From the NCBI GenBank assembly GCA_030150505.1, contig JASLFS010000043.1, positions 30,705 to 94,704 on the forward strand: 64,000 bases of DNA, given 5' to 3'. Numbering within the stretch: the stretch's first letter is position 1; every line of letters starts with the position of its first letter. Below, one piece after another: positions 58,803-64,000 of this stretch. The position numbers and the translations under genes were made by a program. This DNA is from Vitreoscilla sp. GTDB lineage: Bacteria; Pseudomonadota; Gammaproteobacteria; Burkholderiales; Neisseriaceae. A model generated the notes under the pieces. That model was given only the letters and a program-made list of their open reading frames with translations, ran no database searches and was not told where the DNA came from.

Positions 58803-58835
58803 TTGCTATAACTAGTATATTTATACTATTATAAT
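58803..58835 (+). promoter_or_regulatory. Promoter of sibling sRNA 2
   Basis: TTGCTA at 58803-58808, an 18-bp spacer and TATTAT at 58827-58832, overlapping a perfect TATAAT at 58830-58835. It aligns with the promoter of the first copy over about 33 bases. Confidence 0.65.
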
Positions 58836-58837
58836 GC

Positions 58838-58921
58838 TGGTACATATGATTTATATGTATCTGTATTGTCCTTGATGTGTATGTTGCGCCAGTTCCTGTT
58901 ACGCAGGGCTGGCATTTTTTT
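58838..58921 (+). ncRNA. Candidate sibling small RNA 2
   Basis: About 84 nt. A 5' hairpin of different sequence from copy 1 (arms TACATAT 58841-58847 and ATATGTA 58853-58859), the shared linker TCCTTGATGTGTAT at 58869, and a terminator with left arm GCCAGTTCCTG (from 58888) and right arm CAGGGCTGGC (58904-58913) followed by seven T. Loop and right arm differ from copy 1 while pairing is kept, a sign of structural selection. The core is 29 of 30 identical to copy 1. Confidence 0.75.
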
Positions 58922-59075
58922 ATCAAGGAAGAATTATAAACACAATAAATTTTTTGATAAAAAATTGCTGAGCTGTTTATTTTCTTGACAGAAAATAGGA
59001 TATTTGGATGTTTTTGCTGGTGCTATTTTAATTTATATAACATAATTCAAGAATTGTGATTGAGTATGGTGAAAA

Positions 59076-59510
59076 ATGAAGATTTATGATTACAAAGCAT
59101 TGCTTTTGTGTGTGCTAGTTGGTGTTGTACTGGCGATTACGCATTATGTAACTGAGCCATGGGGTGGGATGCCTTTAGAAGATGCGATTATTACAGGGTT
59201 AACAGTTACAGCAGCTCCTTTGTTGATGTGGTTGGTTAGGACGAAGTCCGCTATAGTTATTGGTGCAACAATTGGTTTATTGTTGCATTATGTGGCATTT
59301 TATTTGGTTGTTATGCTTGTGTGGAAATCTCCTTTGGCATGGTTTTTCTATTTGAATACGACGATTTGGGTTGGTTCGCTTGGAGCGCTATTAAGCCCGT
59401 TTATTTGTAATAAGTTTGGTAATAAGCAGGCCCTTAAATATGGATTCATATCTTGCGCTGCTGCGTTTGTATTTGCTGTGATTCCTTTGGTGTATTTTAT
59501 CATTAACTAG
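59076..59510 (+). CDS. Membrane protein of unknown function
   Basis: 144 residues with four predicted spans (about 8-24, 37-54, 60-83 and 92-108, then a fifth hydrophobic stretch 121-143). Short polar loops (RTKSA, CNKFGNKQALK). I do not recognise a family. GGTG lies shortly before the ATG. It stands alone after the sRNA pair and is followed by a hairpin terminator. Confidence 0.75.
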   Translation: MKIYDYKALLLCVLVGVVLAITHYVTEPWGGMPLEDAIITGLTVTAAPLLMWLVRTKSAIVIGATIGLLLHYVAFYLVVMLVWKSPLAWFFYLNTTIWVGSLGALLSPFICNKFGNKQALKYGFISCAAAFVFAVIPLVYFIIN

Positions 59511-59524
59511 ACTGTTTTTTAGCC

Positions 59525-59552
59525 AAAAGCTGCTCGGGAGAGTGGCTTTTTT
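59525..59552 (+). terminator. Terminator after the membrane protein gene
   Basis: Stem AAAAGCTGCTC / GAGTGGCTTTT with two G-U pairs, loop GGGA, followed by TTTATTT. Confidence 0.7.
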
Positions 59553-59643
59553 ATTTGTTAATTTGGTGCTGGTTTGCCGTGTGAGTTTAGTTGTTAATGT
59601 GCAATAGTGATATTATATATTCATATTTTAAATGGGTGGTGAT

Positions 59644-60612
59644 ATGGTTAATTTATATGAATTAATTGGTTTGTCGATGAGTGCCTCTGAAAATCAGATT
59701 CGTCAACATATCATGCAACACCATGCTGCAGGAACATTGGATGATGAGCATTTGGAAGAAGCTAAAAAATGGCTGTTGAATTCTAGTAATCGCGAACAAT
59801 ATGATCAAAAATTAACGTTACATTATCCTGAATTGATATTTAATAATTCGTTTGAAAATCATCAAATCATCAATGATTTCTCAAGTTTTTATAAAAAAAT
59901 GAATGATGAAAAAACAAAAGAACATCGAGGTTTTAATATTGCATTTTTGGTAATTGGCTTGTTGGTGCTTTTATTGATGTTTGTTTTGCTTTTGTGGCAA
60001 TCAGAATATGGTATTAAATATGTAAATGGCCATCAAAAAATTGCTGATGAAGGCAATCTTGATTCACAGATACCTGAGTATTTTAAAAAAAATCAGTATT
60101 ACACCCAGCATGGTGCTCCGGAATTATTTAAAAAATGGGGAAATGGTGTTGATCGCATTAATTCCTTGGTTTATCCAGCTGCTAAATTTGTGGTTAATAA
60201 TCATGCTTGCGATGCGGTGTCTGCTGTGGAAGTATCGGATATCAAGAGTTCTGCGAAAAATGGGGATATTGTTTTTTCTGTTGATTGCCAGAATGGCCAG
60301 AGATTTTATGCCAGTGAGGATGATATTAATACCAAGGCTCAATTAAGTTCTGTTCATGATATGAAGATTGATGAAATTAGGGCAATTAGCCATTGCGATT
60401 TGGCGCTTAAGCTTTTTTTAATGCACCCTGAAACATATAAACGACATCCTTTATCGACCAACGTTTATGCTGGTGATGCTAGTCAAATCATTGTTGATAC
60501 TGAGTTTACTTCTAAAAGTGGTATCGGTATTCAAGCGAAACATAGGGGAAGATGTGTGATGGATTCAGCTTATGAAAATGTTAAAATCAGTGAATTAGAA
60601 CAAGTGAATTAG
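59644..60612 (+). CDS. Membrane protein with degenerate J-domain-like N-terminus
   Basis: 322 residues from the ATG at 59644, six bases after GGTGG; the ATG four codons earlier lacks a site. Residues 2-60 (NLYELIGLSMSASENQIRQH then LLNSSNREQYDQKL) follow the shape of a DnaJ J-domain but the HPD motif needed to stimulate DnaK is absent. One span at about 100-120 and a C-terminal periplasmic-type domain with five cysteines (NNHACDA, SVDCQNG, ISHCDLA, RGRCVMD). No known family recognised. Next to an uptake-sequence terminator. Confidence 0.65.
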   Translation: MVNLYELIGLSMSASENQIRQHIMQHHAAGTLDDEHLEEAKKWLLNSSNREQYDQKLTLHYPELIFNNSFENHQIINDFSSFYKKMNDEKTKEHRGFNIAFLVIGLLVLLLMFVLLLWQSEYGIKYVNGHQKIADEGNLDSQIPEYFKKNQYYTQHGAPELFKKWGNGVDRINSLVYPAAKFVVNNHACDAVSAVEVSDIKSSAKNGDIVFSVDCQNGQRFYASEDDINTKAQLSSVHDMKIDEIRAISHCDLALKLFLMHPETYKRHPLSTNVYAGDASQIIVDTEFTSKSGIGIQAKHRGRCVMDSAYENVKISELEQVN

Positions 60613-60679
60613 AATAAATGAATTCGGAATAAGGGCTGTTAGTAAATTGGCTGTTAATTGGTGAAAAATTGCATAATAG

Positions 60680-60714
60680 AGGCTGCCTGAAACGTTCAGG
60701 CAGCCTTTGTTTTT
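60680..60714. terminator. Terminator made of two inverted exact uptake sequences
   Basis: AGGCTGCCTGAA (60680-60691), loop ACG, TTCAGGCAGCCT (60695-60706), then TTGTTTTTT. Perfect 12-bp arms; each arm is the exact DUS dialect of this window. It lies between convergent genes. Confidence 0.88.
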
Positions 60715-60739
60715 TGTTTGTGGCTATTGCTTAGAAGGA

Positions 60740-61210
60740 TTATTTAGGCAAATCACTTGTGCAATGTCCACATTTACTAGCTTGAACAGGGATGCTAGAT
60801 AAGCAGAAAGGACAATCTTTGGTTGTCGGTTCTGCTGGAGCTTCTTCTGGCTCGCTATGTAGTTTATTCATTGTTCTAACCATCATGAAAATAGCTGCGC
60901 CAATGATAACAAAGCTAATTAGGGTGTTAATGAATAGCCCTAAGTTTAAAGTAACTGCGCCTGCTGCTTTTGCTGCTTCTAGTGTTGCATAAGGACCAAC
61001 TGCATTTGCGCCATCTTTTAATGTCAAAAATAAATTTGAAAAATCAACACCACCAAGTAATAAACCGATAGGAGGCATGATGATATCGTCAACCAATGAG
61101 CTGACAATTTTACCAAATGCGCCACCAATAACGACACCGACAGCTAAATCAATGACATTTCCGCGCATTAGGAATTTTTCAAATTCCTTGGCAATTGCAG
61201 GTGCTTTCAT
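60740..61210 (-). CDS. mscL: Large-conductance mechanosensitive channel (MscL) with C-terminal zinc ribbon
   Basis: Pressure-relief channel of the inner membrane. 156 residues: amphipathic N-terminus ([32 protein letters not shown]), TM1, a periplasmic loop and TM2 (about 90-112). Beyond the usual cytoplasmic helix the end carries CPFC (133-136) and CGHC (147-150), a zinc-ribbon-like CxxC pair not found in E. coli MscL. What the ribbon does is unknown. Confidence 0.92.
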   Translation of the reverse strand: MKAPAIAKEFEKFLMRGNVIDLAVGVVIGGAFGKIVSSLVDDIIMPPIGLLLGGVDFSNLFLTLKDGANAVGPYATLEAAKAAGAVTLNLGLFINTLISFVIIGAAIFMMVRTMNKLHSEPEEAPAEPTTKDCPFCLSSIPVQASKCGHCTSDLPK

Positions 61211-61290
61211 AGAGAATTCCTTAAGATTTGTTTGTTAGATATAAATTATAAATATATATGTTTTAATGAGCAAAGTTATTTACACATAAA

Positions 61291-61322
61291 AAAACTGCCA
61301 AATATAAATATTCAGCAGTTTT
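61291..61322 (-). terminator. Terminator of fabI
   Basis: Arms AAAACTGC and GCAGTTTT enclosing a 16-nt loop with internal AATAT / ATATT pairing, T-run on the minus strand, about 20 bp after the fabI stop. Confidence 0.75.
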
Positions 61323-61344
61323 GATGCTTATATTGAATTGTATT

Positions 61345-62139
61345 TTATTCTTCAGCAGCATTCACGCAAAGAGCGTTGACACTGTAACCACCATCTACAT
61401 ATGTGATTTCACCAGTGATGCCTGATGCCAAATCAGATAGCAAGAATGCTGCAGCATTGCCCACTTCATCAATGGTAACATTTCTGCCTAATTGGTTATG
61501 AGCAGCAACATGGGACAATAATTTGCTAAAGTTGCCGATACCAGCAGCTGCTAACGTTTTAATTGGACCTGCTGAAATGCCATTGCATCGAGTGCCATCT
61601 TTACCCACAGAAGCAGCAGTGAATCGAATAGATGCTTCTAAGCTTGCTTTGGCTAAACCCATTACGTTGTAGTTTGGAATAGCACGAACAGCGCCTAGGT
61701 ATGTCAGAGCCAATAAAGAGCCATTGCGACCACGCATCATTGGGCGAGCAGCTTTTGCTAGAGCAGGGAAGCTGTAAGCAGAAACATCATGAGAAATCTT
61801 AAATGCTTCGCGATCTAACGCATCAAGAAAATCACCGTTAAGTGCTTCACGAGGTGAGAAAGCAATAGCATGTACAAGACTATCTAGGCCATCCCAGCTT
61901 TTTTGTAGATCAACAAAAACTTGATTGATTTCTTCATCGCTTTGAACGTCGCAATGAAAAACCAATTCAGAGCCCAATTCAAGAGCCATTTTTCGTACAC
62001 GTTCTTCTAATTTGTCTACTGCGTACGTGAACGCTAGTTCTGCGCCTTGTTCACGACAAGCTTTGGCTATGCCATAGGCAATAGAACGTTCTGAAATCAT
62101 ACCAGTAATGAGGATTTTTTTGCCTTGCAAAAAGCCCAT
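61345..62139 (-). CDS. fabI: Enoyl-[acyl-carrier-protein] reductase (NADH) FabI
   Basis: Last reduction of each fatty-acid elongation cycle and target of triclosan. 264 residues: [15 protein letters not shown] binding NADH, and the catalytic Tyr157 and Lys164 ([10 protein letters not shown]; Tyr156/Lys163 in E. coli) with Tyr147. Length and motifs are those of FabI rather than FabV or FabL. Monocistronic with its own terminator. Confidence 0.95.
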   Translation of the reverse strand: MGFLQGKKILITGMISERSIAYGIAKACREQGAELAFTYAVDKLEERVRKMALELGSELVFHCDVQSDEEINQVFVDLQKSWDGLDSLVHAIAFSPREALNGDFLDALDREAFKISHDVSAYSFPALAKAARPMMRGRNGSLLALTYLGAVRAIPNYNVMGLAKASLEASIRFTAASVGKDGTRCNGISAGPIKTLAAAGIGNFSKLLSHVAAHNQLGRNVTIDEVGNAAAFLLSDLASGITGEITYVDGGYSVNALCVNAAEE

Positions 62140-62286
62140 TTTGTAATCCCTTATTTTAATTAATTTCTTTAAGTTGGCGGCAATTATAAGCGAACTTGCC
62201 CAGAATAACCAACCATAGAAAGAGGTTGTGACTGATGAAATATGACATTAATCAATCTTAATGTCATTTTTTGGTATTTGGAAATA

Positions 62287-62676
62287 TTAGGATTGATTGG
62301 CTTTGATGCTTTTTAAGCAATCAAAATGGCGATTATTAATATTTTCTTGCCCGCCTAATAATTCTAATCTTTCTTGTGTATTTGACCCAATAAATTGTTT
62401 CATTTGCTCATCATTCATTGACGAGAATGGTTCAACTAAAGTGCATTGGCAGTATTGTTCACTCACTTTTTCGATGGGCTGAGTGTTCAAACCAAGTTCG
62501 TTAATTTCTTTTTGGAAGCTTTCTGAAAAAGGGACATTTTTATTGCAATCTTCGACCATTTTTTCAATCATGCTGTCTTTTGATAGTTGACTAAATTGGG
62601 TGATGAAAAACATCAATAAAAAAAGGCCAATTGTTATAGCAACCCAGACGTACATGGATTTTTTTCTATTTGCCAT
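62287..62676 (-). CDS. Single-span membrane protein of unknown function
   Basis: 129 residues: a short basic start (MANRKKSMYV), one span at about 9-27 and a periplasmic-type domain with four cysteines (EDCNKN, YCQCTLVEPF, HFDCLKS). No family recognised. It lies alone between fabI and aroA. Confidence 0.7.
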   Translation of the reverse strand: MANRKKSMYVWVAITIGLFLLMFFITQFSQLSKDSMIEKMVEDCNKNVPFSESFQKEINELGLNTQPIEKVSEQYCQCTLVEPFSSMNDEQMKQFIGSNTQERLELLGGQENINNRHFDCLKSIKANQS

Positions 62677-62789
62677 GGTGTTTTCCGATGGATATCTTAT
62701 TGTAGCAATTAATCATGGGCGCAATGTTACACAAGAAACCAAGCTTTGAATAGCAAGTTAAAAAAATCATCATTTTATTCACATTAAAT

Positions 62790-62820
62790 ATCTAGAATGC
62801 CCATGATGGACATTCTAGAT
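62790..62820 (-). terminator. Hairpin terminator after aroA
   Basis: Arms ATCTAGAATG (62790-62799) and CATTCTAGAT (62811-62820), extended inside by CCA/TGG after one mismatch. On the minus strand it is followed by a T-rich stretch. Confidence 0.7.
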
Positions 62821-62838
62821 TCGCCTTGTTGCGGATGG

Positions 62839-63915
62839 TTATCGTGTCGCTAAACTGGCAAAGACATCAAAATATTGAGGGAATGTTTTTGCTACACATT
62901 CTGGGTCGTTAATGATGATTGGTGTGTTTAATAAGCTGACTAATGAGAAACACATTGCCATGCGATGGTCATCGTATGTATCAATGCGGACATTTCGTTT
63001 TAAGTCATTTTTTTGATGAATTGTAATATAATCATCGCCTTCAATAATGTCGGCGCCTAGTTTGGTTAGTTCTGTTGCCATGGCGCTGATTCGGTCTGTT
63101 TCTTTTACTCTCCAGCTAGCGATGTTGCGAATGGTGCATGATTGTTGAGTGGCCAGAGCAACAATAGCAAGAGTCATGGCTGCATCAGGAATGTGATTGG
63201 CATCAATATCAAATGGCAAGATTGCTTGGTTTGCATCACGAGAGCATTCAATAAAATTATCGCCCCAAGTAATGTTTGCTCCTATGCTTTCTAAAGCTTT
63301 TGCAAAATCAATATCGCCTTGTATACTGTTTTTGCCGATTCCTGTTACTTTAACTTTTTTGCCTGATAATAATCCAGCTGCTAAAAAGTATGAAGCGCTT
63401 GAAGCATCGCCCTCAACATGTATTGTTGTTGGTGCATGGTAGCTAGCATTGGCTGGTAGATTGAAAGATTCATACTGATTATTAACAACATGAATGCCAA
63501 ATTGAGCCAGTAAATTTAATGTAATATCGATGTAAGGTTTGGAAATGAGTTCTCCATCAACTTTAATTGTATATGCTTGCCCTGTTAACGGTATTGCCAT
63601 TAATAAAGCTGTTAAAAACTGACTTGAAACATTGCCTTTAACAGAAATTTCATATTGGCCATTACTATTAAATGGATGAATTTTAAGTGGAGGATATCCG
63701 TCATTTTTTAGGTATTCAATGTTGGCACCAGCTTGTTTTAGAGCTGTCACTAAATCTCCAATAGGTCGCTCATGCATTCTTTCTACGCCGTCTAGTTCGT
63801 AAGTGCCATTCATCAGAGCTAGTGCGGCAGTTAATGGGCGAAAAGCCGTTCCTGCATTACCTAAAAATAAATTTTCTTGTTTATTGGTGAAGTGAGATTG
63901 GCTCCCTGAAACCAC
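62839..63915 (-). CDS. aroA: 3-phosphoshikimate 1-carboxyvinyltransferase (AroA), N-terminus missing
   Basis: EPSP synthase of the shikimate pathway. About 358 residues of the C-terminal part: [17 protein letters not shown] and [10 protein letters not shown] (family blocks near residues 90-125 of the whole enzyme), [24 protein letters not shown] and DDHRMAMCF. The first 70-80 residues with the PGSKS-type phosphate loop are absent. The frame stays open to 63951, where a TAG closes it, and the codons beyond about 63924 do not resemble AroA. Either the window edge or contig end breaks the gene, or an insertion has disrupted it. Confidence 0.88.
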   Translation of the reverse strand: MVSGSQSHFTNKQENLFLGNAGTAFRPLTAALALMNGTYELDGVERMHERPIGDLVTALKQAGANIEYLKNDGYPPLKIHPFNSNGQYEISVKGNVSSQFLTALLMAIPLTGQAYTIKVDGELISKPYIDITLNLLAQFGIHVVNNQYESFNLPANASYHAPTTIHVEGDASSASYFLAAGLLSGKKVKVTGIGKNSIQGDIDFAKALESIGANITWGDNFIECSRDANQAILPFDIDANHIPDAAMTLAIVALATQQSCTIRNIASWRVKETDRISAMATELTKLGADIIEGDDYITIHQKNDLKRNVRIDTYDDHRMAMCFSLVSLLNTPIIINDPECVAKTFPQYFDVFASLATR

Positions 63916-63969
63916 AATAGATGAAAAGCAGCAGCGCCAAGGACCACTCAGCTATTGGGGACGCCGATT

Positions 63970-64000
63970 GCTGAAGCTGCGCCAATAACGCAGCTTCAGC
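63970..64000. repeat. Perfect 12-bp inverted repeat at the right edge
   Basis: Arms GCTGAAGCTGCG (63970-63981) and CGCAGCTTCAGC (63989-64000) with loop CCAATAA, ending exactly at the window end. The last 75 bp are richer in G+C than the surrounding DNA. It may be the end of a mobile element or a snap-back artefact at a contig end. Confidence 0.5.

Overview
The window is AT-rich chromosomal DNA from a betaproteobacterium of the family Neisseriaceae. This rests on gene content and order (separate HldA kinase and HldD epimerase, the ferrooxidans/neisserial type of GshA, lapA-lapB-pyrF, znuCBA), and on five exact copies of the 12-mer AGGCTGCCTGAA, which is the Simonsiella-type dialect of the neisserial DNA uptake sequence. 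The low G+C and gene set would suit Snodgrassella or a relative, but the genus is an inference. I saw no rRNA, tRNA, CRISPR array, transposase or prophage.

Layout. 1-5.2 kb: the end of bioF, then bioC and bioD, followed by a Zur-type operator and the zinc importer znuCBA. 5.2-11.6 kb, minus strand: glnD, cca, trxB, waaF and a zf-CHCC protein. 12-16.4 kb, plus strand: lapA-lapB-pyrF-hldA-hldD, an envelope and LPS core-heptose cluster. 16.6-21 kb: a YddG-like exporter, a DEAD-box helicase, IclR and LysR regulators. 21-23.4 kb: a broken DUF485 (YjcH) gene and acs. 23.4-28.4 kb: nusB, ribH, a Bcr/CflA exporter, gshA and trpS. 28.5-33.5 kb: a lipoprotein with two LprI-like repeats, a UmuD-like autoprotease next to gshB, dgkA, a PCu(A)C copper chaperone, and a Fur-boxed siderophore-binding protein. 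34-37 kb: an RpiR regulator, a D-Ala-D-Ala dipeptidase and a DUF819 membrane protein in one operon. 37-42 kb: a MocR regulator divergent from a beta-alanine:pyruvate-type aminotransferase, then lldD. 42-49.3 kb: ridA, hemW, rdgB, bamC, dapA, the ABC-F protein YbiT and an endonuclease I. 49.4-57.3 kb, minus strand: the macromolecular synthesis operon rpsU-yqeY-dnaG-rpoD and then gmk-rpoZ-spoT. 57.4-64 kb: apt, a 1.1-kb apparent desert, two membrane proteins of unknown function, mscL, fabI and an incomplete aroA.

The most interesting region is the stretch between apt and the membrane protein at 59076. It holds two copies, about 570 bp apart, of a compact unit: promoter, 5' hairpin, a nearly identical 30-nt core starting TCCTTGATG, and a Rho-independent terminator. 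These look like tandem sibling small RNAs of about 84 nt, with the same architecture as the NmsR/RcoF sibling sRNAs of Neisseria. Other points are a UmuD-type protease with an N-terminal DNA-binding-like extension and no umuC, a truncated YjcH relic next to acs, an MscL with a C-terminal zinc ribbon, and an abrupt loss of the AroA N-terminus at the right edge beside a perfect 12-bp hairpin, which may be a contig-end artefact or an insertion.

Most functions are housekeeping: biotin, lysine, riboflavin, glutathione and aromatic synthesis, LPS heptose, nucleotide salvage and stringent control. Metal uptake is represented by one zinc and one iron system with recognisable operators. Lactate (LldD) and acetate (Acs) use fits a bacterium living on fermentation acids. 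Start sites were chosen by ribosome binding site and family alignment, and are flagged where uncertain.
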